A DNA stretch of 64,000 bases from Sulfurisphaera tokodaii str. 7 (GCF_000011205.1 NC_003106.2:1750001-1814000), one strand, 5' to 3'; counted from the stretch's first letter, positions 1 through 11,686 are shown. The notes: a model not told the origin generated them from the letters alone. Made by a program: numbers and translations.

Positions 1-37
1 AATTTTAGCCTTGACTTTTACGCCCTCAATTTCTAAC

Positions 38-1130
<1,093 letters not shown>

Positions 1131-1159
1131 CACATAGCGGTTTTATAATAAGATTTAGT

Positions 1160-2614
1160 TTATTCATTATCTCTCAACTCGTCTATCTTTTCCATTAATT
1201 TATACCTTGTATAATATCTACTTTTAATCTCGTCCAATAGCCTATTAAACTCTTCCTTGCCCATGCATTTCTTCGCAGATTTTAGCACAGAGGCTATGTA
1301 ATCATATACTTTAGATCCTCTACCAACTTCGCTTTCGACAAACTTAAGTAAGTAATCTTTCAACTTCTCCGGTTTCCTTTCACATATAACATCTAAAAAT
1401 TCAGGCGAAAAGAAATCCTCTAATTCTAGTATCTTTTCGGCATAAATGTCCTTTAGTTTGTCATCAATATTGTTGTAAAGTTTGCTCACTGAAAAAATGT
1501 TCCCTATATCAAGCAAGTACTTCGCAACTATATTGGACAATTCTCTATCTTGTAGGATAAAACTAAGATAATTTGAGATAATATGAAGCACCTCTTCCCT
1601 TTTATCCTCATTAATGATCCTCTTAATATACATCTTAGCTTTTTCATAATCGTTCGTTTCAATGAAATATTCTACTATTATATCGTACATTTTGTATTCT
1701 TCAGCCAATTGGAGCATTTTTTCTGGGTCTATAAGCTTTAGTAATTCCATTTTCTCAGAGAGATCGAGATCTTTATCTTCCAGCATGTTCTTCGCCTCAT
1801 CATACATCTTATTCTCAACTACGATATTCATTCTATATCCAAACGGTAAGATTTTCTTAACTAGGGTAAAGAACTTAGGATCTCTTTCAGCTTTACTAAC
1901 AAACACATCGAGTAATGGGGTAGTTAATTCATATTCATCTTGATCTATTATTTTCCCTAATCTTTCAATATCTTCTTGGGTTAAGTCCTTTTCAACTAAC
2001 GCCTCACCGATAGCCTCAAAAAGAGGTTCATTATAATAATCATCACGATAATCGTCGTAAAAGCAACCGAAATCTTCACACTCTAACGTTATTTTTTCTA
2101 GAAGAGTAAACAAGTCCTCTTTGGAAATTTTGTGTTTAAAATTTCTGATCACCTCAGCTATATTCTGAACAGTCATTTCGTCAACATTACCGCGTTCAAA
2201 GGTTCTCAGGATAGAAGTTATTTTTATTTCTTTCTCGCTATGCTGAATTAGTGATAGTATATCCTCACCTTTTATAGCTTTAACTATTAGGTCTACTAAC
2301 TCTTCTTTACTCTTCTCCATCAGCTTATCCTTTAACTTAGGTATATTAACGACTTTGTCTTTTTCTCTCAGATAGAATAGGAGGAGTGCTACTACATGTT
2401 TACAGTCTCCTCTTAGCGGGCAGCTACATTTGTTAGATAAGTCCGAAAGTGACACACTAGTTCTGTAGACCTTGGTCCCCACAACTAGGCCTTGTAAATG
2501 ATTACCGTCTAAAAAAGCTGATAGAACTCTATTTTCATTATAATACTCTTTTCCCTTTTCAAACGTATTGTACCCGAATCGACCTATAATCTTTTTCTCG
2601 TTAATTGACTCCAT
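1160..2614 (-). CDS. SWIM zinc-finger protein
   Basis: 484 residues. A SWIM zinc finger of the form C-x-C-x5-C-x-H is visible at Cys63, Cys65, Cys71 and His73 (CSCPLRGDCKH). The rest is long, acidic and helical, with TPR/HEAT-like spacing and no recognisable catalytic motif. SWIM fingers bind DNA or protein and occur in archaea both in Swi2/Snf2 partners and in stand-alone proteins like this one. It is monocistronic, with an ATG start just after an AT-rich promoter region. The molecular role is unknown; no helicase gene is adjacent to suggest a complex. Confidence 0.7.
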   Translation of the reverse strand: MESINEKKIIGRFGYNTFEKGKEYYNENRVLSAFLDGNHLQGLVVGTKVYRTSVSLSDLSNKCSCPLRGDCKHVVALLLFYLREKDKVVNIPKLKDKLMEKSKEELVDLIVKAIKGEDILSLIQHSEKEIKITSILRTFERGNVDEMTVQNIAEVIRNFKHKISKEDLFTLLEKITLECEDFGCFYDDYRDDYYNEPLFEAIGEALVEKDLTQEDIERLGKIIDQDEYELTTPLLDVFVSKAERDPKFFTLVKKILPFGYRMNIVVENKMYDEAKNMLEDKDLDLSEKMELLKLIDPEKMLQLAEEYKMYDIIVEYFIETNDYEKAKMYIKRIINEDKREEVLHIISNYLSFILQDRELSNIVAKYLLDIGNIFSVSKLYNNIDDKLKDIYAEKILELEDFFSPEFLDVICERKPEKLKDYLLKFVESEVGRGSKVYDYIASVLKSAKKCMGKEEFNRLLDEIKSRYYTRYKLMEKIDELRDNE

Positions 2615-2845
2615 TATTTAACATAATACCATGGTAATTTATAAGGTTAATAGTAGATGAGTGTGCGATGTCTTAATTTAGCCCTATAATCTCTACAGTG
2701 GATTAAACCTCTAATATTTCATTCCGCGTATGACTTATTTTGTTACAATAAGTGCATTTGTTCACGACATAACTCTGTATATCACAGTCCATTATAGAAT
2801 CAGCTAAACTGGGTCATCTTTATACTTAATTTTTATCAATAATCT

Positions 2846-2853
2846 TTTATATT
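2846..2853 (+). promoter_or_regulatory. TATA box of the S9 peptidase gene
   Basis: TTTATATT lies about 24 nt before the ATG at 2873, the spacing expected for a leaderless Sulfolobales transcript. This supports the ATG at 2873 over an in-frame TTG at 2852. Confidence 0.5.
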
Positions 2854-2872
2854 GTTATTTTTACTAAACATT

Positions 2873-4570
2873 ATGGAATACTCAGAGATAGTAAAAACTC
2901 TTGAAGAATTAGTGAGCCTTCCTATTTATGCTGTAATTGGAAAACTGAAAGATACACCAGTATTGTTGACAACTACTGAAGGAAAAGTAAATATTTCAAT
3001 TTTAGAAGGAGATAAACTAAGAGTGTTGACTAAGGAGCCTATAGCTGGGTCTCCTTATCCTAAACCTCAGTTAGACTTTATCCCCTTTATTAGAGATGTG
3101 GTGAAGGGGAAAGAGTTACACTCAATTTATATTACCAACCTAAAAGGAGAAGAGTACGAAGTAGCTTCACCCAAGATAAGAATATTTTCGTTAGCATATG
3201 ACGATAAGAACATAGCATTCATAGGTGCTTCTCAGAACGAATCCTCACTTTATGTTATTGAAGGAGGGAAAATTAGGAAATTAGTTAACGTTCCTCCTTT
3301 CTCATTCGTGACAGATATTAGCGGAGATTACATACTCGGTTTTGGGATTTTAAAAGGAAATCCAAGATCTCAAGAGTTCTTTGTAGCCGATTTGAGTGGT
3401 AACATGAGAATTTTTACTCCAAAAGACGGGAGCATGAATATTGCATACTATATAAAAGATAATAAAATATATCTGGTTAGCGACTATGAGAATCTAGGAG
3501 AGTCTTACTGGATTTACACTTTTGATTTTCAGAAATATGAGAGAGTAGAATTCCCAGAAAAAGACATATATAGTTATAAGGCTGTGGAAATATCTTATAA
3601 CCCAGACGATTCTCTAATTATAGCTAAAAGAGACGGTGAATCTAAATTATTCCTTAATGGTAAATTACTAAATAACCCTTCTGGTATAATTGCCGGTGCA
3701 ACTAAAATAGGGGATAATGTGTACTTTGCAGCTTCTTCCCTTAATACTCCATATAAGGTATATAAATATGATTTAAAGGAAAATAAGGTTGATGTCGTAA
3801 TAAATAATAAAGACGTTAACATAGGAGAGGTAGAATATGTCAAAATAAAAAATGAGAATGTTGAAGTCCCTACATGGATTATAAAGTCTAGGAAACCTAA
3901 TAAGGTAGGAATAGTTTACGTTCATGGAGGTCCATGGTCTGAAGTAGATAATAGTTGGGATTTACTGATATCACCGCTAGTCTTACTAGGGTATAATGTT
4001 ATTGCACCTAATTTTAGAGGTTCTACGGGTTATGGGAGTAAATTTAACTTGATGGATATTGGAGATCCGGGTGGTGGAGATTTAAGTGATGTAATAGCTG
4101 CTAGAGATTACGCAATTGAAAAGGGAATTGTTGAGAAAATAGGAATTATGGGGTATAGTTATGGAGGGTATATGACTCTATTAGCTGTGGGTAAGGTACC
4201 GGATAAATGGGACTTTGGTATTGCCGGTGCCTCAGTAGCTGATTGGGTAGAAATGTATGATTTATCTGATTCCTTCTTTAAGGGCTTTATGGAGACCTTA
4301 TTTATGGGAAAGAATTTAGAACTCATGGAAGATAGATCACCCATTACCTATGTTAATAATGTAAAATGTCCCCTATGTATAATACACTCTCAGAACGATA
4401 CAAGAACACCCTTAACGCCCGTGTTAAAATACGTTCAGAAACTCCAAGAGAATAATAAAACCTTCTACTTACATGTAATTCCTAATTTGGGACATGCAAT
4501 ATATAAGATAGACGATGATGTAGACTTACTGTTACCTGCTCTAATCTTCTTGGAGAAGATGTTTGGATAA
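2873..4570 (+). CDS. S9-family serine peptidase (acylaminoacyl-peptidase / prolyl oligopeptidase type)
   Basis: 565 residues from the ATG at 2873. The N-terminal ~320 residues are beta-rich, as in the propeller domain that gates S9 peptidases. The C-terminal alpha/beta-hydrolase domain shows the nucleophile motif GYSYGGY with Ser429, Asp509 in NDTRTPL and His541 in GHAIY, giving a complete triad in the right order and spacing. HGGP and FRGSTGYG upstream fit the oxyanion region. It should hydrolyse short peptides or N-acylated aminoacyl peptides in the cytoplasm and may cooperate with the M1 aminopeptidase encoded convergently just downstream. A TTG start seven codons upstream is possible but the TATA spacing argues against it. 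Confidence 0.9.
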   Translation: MEYSEIVKTLEELVSLPIYAVIGKLKDTPVLLTTTEGKVNISILEGDKLRVLTKEPIAGSPYPKPQLDFIPFIRDVVKGKELHSIYITNLKGEEYEVASPKIRIFSLAYDDKNIAFIGASQNESSLYVIEGGKIRKLVNVPPFSFVTDISGDYILGFGILKGNPRSQEFFVADLSGNMRIFTPKDGSMNIAYYIKDNKIYLVSDYENLGESYWIYTFDFQKYERVEFPEKDIYSYKAVEISYNPDDSLIIAKRDGESKLFLNGKLLNNPSGIIAGATKIGDNVYFAASSLNTPYKVYKYDLKENKVDVVINNKDVNIGEVEYVKIKNENVEVPTWIIKSRKPNKVGIVYVHGGPWSEVDNSWDLLISPLVLLGYNVIAPNFRGSTGYGSKFNLMDIGDPGGGDLSDVIAARDYAIEKGIVEKIGIMGYSYGGYMTLLAVGKVPDKWDFGIAGASVADWVEMYDLSDSFFKGFMETLFMGKNLELMEDRSPITYVNNVKCPLCIIHSQNDTRTPLTPVLKYVQKLQENNKTFYLHVIPNLGHAIYKIDDDVDLLLPALIFLEKMFG

Positions 4571-4714
4571 TTAAAGTTGAATGTCTATTTATTCTATAGG
4601 TTCTTCTATCAAGTATCTGAAATTCTTAATGCATACTTAATCTTTCTTTAATAAAATCTATGTTTGATTAACTTTTCATATAAAAAATAAATTATCTAAT
4701 TAACAAAAATTACT

Positions 4715-7075
4715 TCATAGATCTAAATTCTTTACTCTATTGTATACCTTTATATACTCCTTTGTTATTTCCACAGATCTAGCTATTTCTTTAGTCTTTA
4801 TCCTATCAAGAAATTCAATAGTCTCCTCAGGCTTATTAACACCACACATAATCATAGGTCCTCTTATAATGTAAAATAACCCCCACATCCCGGCAACAGT
4901 CACTACAAACTGCTTTATCATGTCGAAATTACCTTGCAAAAAGTTACATAATTCCTCTCTAACATACGGGTTGTTTGAAAGCGAATTTATAACATGTGGT
5001 GCCTCTTGATACTTTATAGTCCTATTAAATACTAACATTGCAAGTTTCTCCACAATTGACTTATCCCTAATATTAGTTATAGCGTCTATCATTCTTAGTT
5101 TCTCTTCATCAGAATTAAAAGACTTATACTTATCCAACAACCCGTTAAAATCTGATGTAGAAATAGCATAAGCTATCGCGACAGCTCCCTTTATATTACT
5201 GTCTAGCTGTTCATAGTACTGGAACAAGTTAGAGAGACCTAATGCAAAATCATCATCTACAATAGCCAGAGATCTAATTATACTAGAATAAGCCATTTTA
5301 CCCAGATCGTCTTTTGCATTCCTATATATCTTTATCTGGTTTAACAGAAAGTCCCTAGCTATCGAATAATATTTATCCTTATTTATATAATATAATGTCA
5401 TAAGCTCGAAGGCAATCTCTCTAGATAAGAAAGAGTTTCGTGTATTACTGAATCTCTTAATGAGAGTTAAATAAGTCTTTATCGATTCCAATCCAGCCAA
5501 TAAGAAGTTCCAGTAATCATTAACTAACCCCAACTCTTCATAACTGTTAAGTGTAGATGAAAATGAGAGTTCAAAGGGTTTATATAAGACCCTATAAAAT
5601 CCAGTTCTATTCAAATTAACCTTAATCGAACTCACGGCATTGTCAAAATTCAACTTAACACTTTCTTTGTCAAGCAACAAAGTCTGTCTTTTTCCGTTAA
5701 CCTCAAAGGTTAAAGGCACTTTATAAATAGTACTATCATTCACATTCAACAACGTGAATCTACGCTGAAAGAACTCCACAGAATCACCTTCAACATTGAC
5801 CGTAATTACAGGGTATCCAGGCTTCGTTATCCATTCAGCCATTATTTGCGAAATGTCCGAACCATATGCCTCTGAAATAGAATTCCACAGATCACTTCCA
5901 GAAGCATTTGAGAACTTAAACTTATTTAGATAATTAACAACACCCCTTCTGAAAACTTCCTCACCTACATAAGCTTCGATCATCCTCAAAATACTCGCAC
6001 CTTTACCGTAACTGATGTTATCGAACATCTCCTCAATCTCATGGGGATCTTTAACGTGTGTCTCAATTGGATGAGTGTTAAGTAAAGAATCTTCGGTTAA
6101 TGCACTCAAGGTTTCATCATAGATAAAGTGCCCTTCGCTTTCCCACTGAGGAAATATCTCCTTTAAACTTTTATAAGCCATGAATGTGGCAAAACTTTCA
6201 TTAAGCCATAAATCGTCCCACCACTTTAATGTAACCATATCGCCAAACCACTGGTGGGCTAATTCATGAGCTATAACAGCACTAACACTTAACTTTTGAG
6301 AAACAGATGAAGACTCATCAGCTAGTAAAGCACTCTCCCTAAAAGTAATAGCGCCCCAGTTCTCCATAGCACCTGCAGCAAACTCCGGGATTTCTATTAG
6401 GTGCAGCTTTGGCAGCTGGTAAGGAATTTCGAAATATTTTTCATAGTAATCAATAACCTTCCTAGCAACTTCAATTGCAAAAATTCCCCGTTTAGATTTT
6501 CCAGGTGTTGTTGCCAATATTATTTTAGGCTTTTTACTCTCATCACTGATCTCTTCAAAATCCCCTATACCTAAGTACAGTAAATAAGTTGACATCCTTG
6601 GAGTCTCATCAAATTCATAAACTATCTTTTCACCATCATCTCTAATGCTGATAATTGGCATATTAGAAATGACCTTTTGACCCCTATTAACCCTAACAGA
6701 TAACTTAAAAACAGCCTTCATATCTGGAGAGTCAAAACATGGGATGAACTTTCTAGCGTATATTGGTTCAAACTGCGTAGTTATTAAGTAGTTTCCGTCA
6801 TATGGAGCAACATATATGCCTAATATTGATTTATTGTCCGCCTTTCCACTAAACCTTATCTCCAGCTCCTCATTAACTTTAGAGTAGACTATAAGCTTCT
6901 CGTTTTTGGTCTCGTACTTTACTTGCTTACCATCGGCTTTTACTTCTTTTATTTCAAGTCCCACACTGTCTAATTCAACTTTTTCCCCATCACTTTTCAT
7001 TTTTATTTTTTCCATTCCCTCATAACTGTACTCGTTAAAATCTAAAAATATCTCATATCTTTCAACATTTACCAT
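4715..7075 (-). CDS. M1-family zinc aminopeptidase (tricorn-interacting factor F2/F3-like)
   Basis: 786 residues, the usual length for the family. The exopeptidase motif GAMEN is at 235-239. The zinc site is HELAHQ (His270, catalytic Glu271, His274) followed by Glu293 in LNESFA, i.e. HExxH-x18-E. A beta-rich N-terminal domain and a helical C-terminal domain complete the standard layout. It removes N-terminal residues from peptides produced by the proteasome or tricorn-like proteases. It converges on the S9 peptidase gene, with ~145 bp between the two stops. ATG start followed directly by the family's N-terminal strand; no signal peptide, so cytosolic. Confidence 0.92.
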   Translation of the reverse strand: MVNVERYEIFLDFNEYSYEGMEKIKMKSDGEKVELDSVGLEIKEVKADGKQVKYETKNEKLIVYSKVNEELEIRFSGKADNKSILGIYVAPYDGNYLITTQFEPIYARKFIPCFDSPDMKAVFKLSVRVNRGQKVISNMPIISIRDDGEKIVYEFDETPRMSTYLLYLGIGDFEEISDESKKPKIILATTPGKSKRGIFAIEVARKVIDYYEKYFEIPYQLPKLHLIEIPEFAAGAMENWGAITFRESALLADESSSVSQKLSVSAVIAHELAHQWFGDMVTLKWWDDLWLNESFATFMAYKSLKEIFPQWESEGHFIYDETLSALTEDSLLNTHPIETHVKDPHEIEEMFDNISYGKGASILRMIEAYVGEEVFRRGVVNYLNKFKFSNASGSDLWNSISEAYGSDISQIMAEWITKPGYPVITVNVEGDSVEFFQRRFTLLNVNDSTIYKVPLTFEVNGKRQTLLLDKESVKLNFDNAVSSIKVNLNRTGFYRVLYKPFELSFSSTLNSYEELGLVNDYWNFLLAGLESIKTYLTLIKRFSNTRNSFLSREIAFELMTLYYINKDKYYSIARDFLLNQIKIYRNAKDDLGKMAYSSIIRSLAIVDDDFALGLSNLFQYYEQLDSNIKGAVAIAYAISTSDFNGLLDKYKSFNSDEEKLRMIDAITNIRDKSIVEKLAMLVFNRTIKYQEAPHVINSLSNNPYVREELCNFLQGNFDMIKQFVVTVAGMWGLFYIIRGPMIMCGVNKPEETIEFLDRIKTKEIARSVEITKEYIKVYNRVKNLDL

Positions 7076-7430
7076 ATAGGTAAAGTTAAGTAAGAAAATA
7101 AAAAATTATTCTAAGACACGTTTCGTAGATTTTCCTGCATTTACCCATGGCATAACTTTTAATTCCTCCAATTCCTCTCATGGTCCCAGACCAAGAATTC
7201 TGAACTGTCCTTAAACAGTGATCAATTTCAAAAATGTGAAAATATTATAGTAGAATAAAAATGATATTTCCTCTTATATGTACTCAAATAATATAGAAAG
7301 ATGAAGAGTAAATATTGTTTTAGAAAACACTTATGTGAAAAGATTACAGTATTTTTCTACAGTTACCTAACAATCAAAGATCCTTTGCCCCGACTGTGAA
7401 GTCTTTACATAGAGATAACCTTATAACCCT

Positions 7431-7558
7431 TGCCTAGGAGCTAATATTGTTACGGGCTGTCTTCTATTTATATAACTAAGTAAAATATTAACATAGTCTT
7501 CCCTATCAAAAAACTCATCCTCTTCTGTTAACTCTCTACCAAATACAAACTTAACCAT
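7431..7558 (-). pseudogene. N-terminal stub of an archaeal-type ATPase (PF01637-like)
   Basis: A 41-codon ORF starting at 7558 reads FDREDYVNILLSYINRR, then PVTILAPRQGL and stop. This is the beginning of the archaeal STAND-like ATPase family, which normally continues into a P-loop immediately after ILAPR. Everything from the Walker A motif onward is missing. It is a short relic in the 1.1-kb gene-poor stretch between the aminopeptidase and the PaREP1 pair. The family call rests on motif recognition only. Confidence 0.5.
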
Positions 7559-7755
7559 ACGGTACCGATATAATATCGGTAACGTAGTTTAAATTATTTA
7601 TTACCTTCACTACATATCTTACTTAGGTCTCTCACTCTTTTTGAATCTTTTAAATCCTATAAGTGCTTTGTTGGATACTTTATTTCCTCATCTTTTACGT
7701 TAGTAATTTTTCGTTAAATTTAAAATCAAGAGTTATTTAAAAATAAAATTTATAT

Positions 7756-7937
7756 AGCATTTATAGGGAAATCGTTACATTTTTACGTGACGTTGAACAT
7801 AAGTAAGATATATTGTCTTATTAACTGAAAAATTCTTTGTGATAAACTAAATAAAGTAAGGGAGAGAATTCAAAGTATTTATTAGTTCTGAATAAATATT
7901 ATAACTTTTTATGGTAAGGGAATTTCCTTAAGTTACT
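7756..7937 (+). repeat. R1 non-autonomous element (MITE-like), copy 1
   Basis: This 182-bp element is related along its whole length to 25090-25271, 33173-33354 and, inverted, 15014-15189. Imperfect ~19-bp terminal inverted repeats begin AGCATTTATAGG at one end and AGTAACTTAAGG at the other. This is the most diverged of the direct-orientation copies and has no clear target duplication. Apart from it and the ATPase stub, I see nothing coding in 7076-8172. Confidence 0.75.
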
Positions 7938-8172
7938 ATTAGTAAAAAAGTAATCCAGTCATCAAAATCCTTTGTACTTCCAGATTCCAATAGATAATCA
8001 TGACATACTTTTTAGGGTTTTATAGGTGAGATCTTCTATTACTTTTATGTAGTTTTAGAACCATTGACTTTTAACCACAACTAAACAATATTCCAAATTG
8101 TGAACTAATTTCACTAACACAGACTTGAACTTTCGACAAGTAACAGAAATAGACAGAACTATTCTCTTAATA

Positions 8173-8520
8173 TTATAAATAATTCAAAATTTTCTTAATT
8201 TTATCCTTTACTAATCTTAGTCTTTCTTCTGTTAATATCATTTCATGAAATCCATCTACGTGGAGTTCCCAAGCTATATACCAGATCTCTTTAACTTCAT
8301 CACTTCTTAGCTCGTTTACAGCATCAAATAGAAGTTCTGAGGACCATCTACCGTGTCTCAATCTTTTTACAACACCTAAATTATATTTTCTTGAGAGAAT
8401 TTTTATTGCCTCCTCTACTGCCTTATAGTATTTTTCTGAAGCTTGCACAACATCTCCTTTCTCTAAAAGCTCATCAGCCTCTTTAATCCAATCTCTTATT
8501 TGCTGAGGCGAGGTTAACAA
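8173..8520 (-). CDS. PaREP1-family protein (second of tandem pair)
   Basis: 115 residues from a TTG start inside the end of the upstream gene (8483-8863). The N-terminal helix-turn-helix-like segment EADELLEKGDVVQASEKYYK and what follows are typical of the PaREP1/PaREP8 family of small helical, HEPN-like crenarchaeal proteins. The function of the family is not established; small HEPN-like folds often bind RNA or act as toxins, but no catalytic R-x4-6-H is evident here. About 88 bp of DNA is shared with its upstream paralogue, far more than the rest of the two genes. Confidence 0.65.
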   Translation of the reverse strand: MLTSPQQIRDWIKEADELLEKGDVVQASEKYYKAVEEAIKILSRKYNLGVVKRLRHGRWSSELLFDAVNELRSDEVKEIWYIAWELHVDGFHEMILTEERLRLVKDKIKKILNYL

Positions 8521-8863
8521 TGTCTCTCACGTATTTTACAACGTCTTTTATTGAATTAGGGCTTAAATTTGTAGTGACTAAACTTACAGAGGCTGACCAA
8601 TCAATGATAATTCTTTCACCGTATATTTTTGCCAATTCATTAATAGCCTTATTTAGTGTTTCCAAATCCCAACTCCCCTTAGCCTTAGCCTCATTTAAAG
8701 TACTGATCTTATTTTCCACAGCTAGAATTTTTATTGCCTCCTCTACTGCCTTATAGTATTTTTCTGAAGCTTGCACAACATCTCCTTTCTCTAAAAGCTC
8801 ATCAGCCTCTTGTAAATAAGCCTCAGCAGATGTTAAAGGTCTTAACATATATAACTCTTTCAC
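8483..8863 (-). CDS. PaREP1-family protein (first of tandem pair)
   Basis: 126 residues with the same PaREP1 N-terminal block as 8173-8520, but an unrelated-looking C-terminal half. A GTG start at 8863 is preferred because a TATAAAATA box lies about 24 nt upstream, as for leaderless genes; an ATG at 8848 is the alternative. Its 3' end overlaps the start of the next gene by 38 bp, so the two are co-transcribed. The identical 5' block suggests tandem duplication followed by gene conversion. Confidence 0.6.
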   Translation of the reverse strand: MKELYMLRPLTSAEAYLQEADELLEKGDVVQASEKYYKAVEEAIKILAVENKISTLNEAKAKGSWDLETLNKAINELAKIYGERIIIDWSASVSLVTTNLSPNSIKDVVKYVRDIVNLASANKRLD

Positions 8864-9100
8864 AAGGCACTATAAAAATATTTTATACTATACGATATTA
8901 TAAATTGAAAATTTGGAAAAATGGAAAATGAGATAAACTCCTTGATAGTACATTGTTAGTATCAATTTATTAAATGATTTTTCTATCAAAGAGTAAAGCA
9001 TTAAAAAGTAATATTGAAAAAACACAGAAATGAATTAATGAAAGCAGTATGGTCAATTAATAGCAGTCAAGAATGAACAAAGAGAAAAAGTAAAAAGTAT

Positions 9101-10312
9101 TCATCTCTTTCTAATTAATACCGCCGCTAACCCAACTACAACTACTATCACTACCACACCTATTATGATGTATGTAATAGGTAGGTTTGCAGACATTTCA
9201 GTAGAATTAGTTTGTATCATTTGTGTAGATGTAGCTGTTTCAGTAGTAATAATACTGATAGACCCAGATAAAGAATTCGTTACGTATATATATCCGTTAG
9301 AGGGATCATAAACAATACCTGTCGGACAATTTCCAACTGTTATATTCGCTATTACTTGATTTGTTAAAGGATTGATAACTGAGACCATGTTAGATTTAGC
9401 ATCTGTAACGTATATGTATCCATTACTAGGATCATATAAAATACCTAACGGGCCTTGTCTGATGGATATATTAGCTATCACAGTGTTGCTACTAGAGTTA
9501 ATTACAGAAATTGTATTAGACTTAAAATCTGTAACGTATATGTATCCATTACTAGGATCATAAACCATATTCGATGGATCTTGTCCTACAGATATATTAG
9601 CTATTACTTTGTTCGTAGAAGTATTAATGACAAGAACTGAGTTAGACCTAGGGTTTGCAACGTATATGTATCCGTTACTAGGATCATATAAAATACCTGA
9701 TGGAATTACAATATCATGAGGGATTCCTCCGAGTTTTATTCCATGAATTACTTCGTTTGTAGAGGAGTTAATAACAAATACTGGAAATAATATAGAACTA
9801 CTTGTGATATATATATAACCATTAGAAGGATCATAAACCATATTATCCAGTACTTGTAATGGAGAAAGTAATACATTAGTTATATTCGCTATTACTTGGT
9901 TAGTAGAAGGGTCGATAACAAATAGGCTTACTAGACTTGTGACGTATATGTATCCGTTAGAAGGATCATACAATAGACTCCATGGATGCCCTTTAATTGT
10001 TATATTAGCTATAACATGATTTGTAGTAGAATTAATTATAGATACCGTATCAGACCCAGAATCTGCAACGTATATGTATCCGTTACTAGGATCATATAAA
10101 ATACCAAATGGGCTAAGATCACTCTTAGGGCTTATTACATTACCTTGTAGTAGTGTATTATTGTACAGTATTAATGTGTATTTCACATAACCTACGTTGG
10201 TATTTGTATTAACATATGCAACTATTATTGAGTTTAGATTAGATAAAAATGTTAAAAACATTAGTATTAACAATATCTCAATTATTATCCTCCTCACATT
10301 ACTATTGACCAT
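9101..10312 (-). CDS. Membrane-anchored seven-bladed YVTN/NHL-type beta-propeller surface protein
   Basis: 403 residues. A hydrophobic N-terminal segment (about 9-30) is followed by seven repeats, each with the signature YDPSNGYIYV and a strand ending in VIANI, so one complete seven-bladed propeller. A Thr/Ser/Gln-rich stalk then precedes a C-terminal transmembrane helix and the short basic tail LIRKR. This is the layout of an archaeal cell-surface protein anchored by its C-terminus with the propeller outside. Many N-x-S/T sequons fit glycosylation. It may bind partners or substrate at the surface; no enzymatic residues are recognisable. The near-identical blade DNA makes blade-number change by recombination plausible. 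Confidence 0.75.
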   Translation of the reverse strand: MVNSNVRRIIIEILLILMFLTFLSNLNSIIVAYVNTNTNVGYVKYTLILYNNTLLQGNVISPKSDLSPFGILYDPSNGYIYVADSGSDTVSIINSTTNHVIANITIKGHPWSLLYDPSNGYIYVTSLVSLFVIDPSTNQVIANITNVLLSPLQVLDNMVYDPSNGYIYITSSSILFPVFVINSSTNEVIHGIKLGGIPHDIVIPSGILYDPSNGYIYVANPRSNSVLVINTSTNKVIANISVGQDPSNMVYDPSNGYIYVTDFKSNTISVINSSSNTVIANISIRQGPLGILYDPSNGYIYVTDAKSNMVSVINPLTNQVIANITVGNCPTGIVYDPSNGYIYVTNSLSGSISIITTETATSTQMIQTNSTEMSANLPITYIIIGVVVIVVVVGLAAVLIRKR

Positions 10313-10821
10313 AACAAAAAATGAATGAAAATCTCTAATATTTTTTTTTCATAATAAAAAGTCATAGAATATTTTAGCATTATTTTATCTTAGATTTTGA
10401 AGTGCAAAATCTTCTCCTTATTATTTTATGTAATTCCAAGATCTAGCTTTTTAAGTCTTATTATTACACTTTACAGACATTTTAAAGGTAAGATTTTCCA
10501 TGGAAAAGGTTTCTGTATAATTTGAAAAGACGTTGTTTCACTCTAAACTATAACCAGGTGTAACAATAAGTATATGCCTTTTCGTAATAATTATGACGAG
10601 TAAAAAGCTTGCTTAATATATTGAATAATAGGAGCAACTGAATATTATTCCCTATAAACACAATTTCGCTTTGCATCAATAAGAAAAAGAATATATGGTT
10701 AATATGGGTAAAAGTCTTCTCTGAGTTGTTTATATTCTTTAGAACGAATCTATGTTTAGAGCTGATTTATTCAAGCCCTATTATATAAAAATTTATATAT
10801 TTAATTTTCTTTAGTGATTTC
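10313..10821. other. Intergenic, divergent promoters
   Basis: 509 bp of AT-rich sequence between the divergent propeller and beta-repeat genes. A TATA-like stretch near 10785-10800 serves the rightward gene. No coding or structured element is visible in the rest. Confidence 0.4.
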
Positions 10822-11686
10822 ATGAAAAGAATAGTATTAGTGATTCTAATAACATCTATAGTGGTTCTCGGAATTGTAACAGCCCTAATGATCCATGTAT
10901 TCGGTTATGTAACAGTAAATAAAAACTATGTGATGCCGTTAAAACTACCTTTACATAATATTGTGATAAATAATGATGTGGGAAATGTTGTAATTACCCA
11001 GAGTCAGAATCCTAAGCTTATAATCCATATAATGGCGGAGGGATTTTTCTTATCTGGTAATATTTGTACCTTATTGTATGGAGAGGTAAACGGTACGTTA
11101 TTAGTAGCACTAAGATTAAATCAACCATGTTTAGGCTTCGATACTTCTTATAATTTCACTATATATGTTTGTCTTCCAAGCGTTGTGCTTAACAACATAA
11201 ATGTTACGTTAGATAACGGTAATATAAAGATAGAAAATATAAACTTCAAGAACGCTGATATTAAAGTAAATAATGGAAATGTCGAGATAGAAAATATAAA
11301 CCATGAGTATTTACTTAAATGATATAAACGGAAACGTGATGTTGATAAATACTAATACATCTGTAATTAAACTTAATAGTGTAAACGGAAATATCAAAGC
11401 TGAAGACTTTTACTTCTTCCACGGTTTAATTAAGACTCTAAACGGAAATATAGAGCTAAAAAATGCTATAGGGAATTACCTTAAAGCCTCTACCACGAAC
11501 GGTAATATTTTCATGATAGTTAACAAATACTTCAACTTGACTTATTACCTTAATACAAGGAACGGAGATATTGAAATAACAGCCCTACCCTCTATACGCA
11601 TAGTTACATATTCTGGTGTGACACATCCTCCACCGGTAATACATGTTAATACAACTAATGGAAATGTAGATGTGAATACGATCTGA
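10822..11686 (+). pseudogene. Frameshifted secreted beta-repeat protein (DUF4097-like)
   Basis: Two overlapping reading frames make one protein. The first (10822-11322, 166 codons) starts with an N-terminal membrane anchor or signal segment (about 4-26), then beta strands. The second (11303-11686) continues the same repeat, in which NGN recurs every ~20 residues (DNGNIKIENI, VNGNIKAE, LNGNIELK, TNGNVDV). Such strand repeats are seen in DUF4097-type and other beta-helix surface proteins. The frame must shift within about 11303-11322, so the gene is broken by an indel, phase-variable, or carries a sequencing error. Both frames keep well-formed repeats, which argues for a recent event. Confidence 0.65.
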
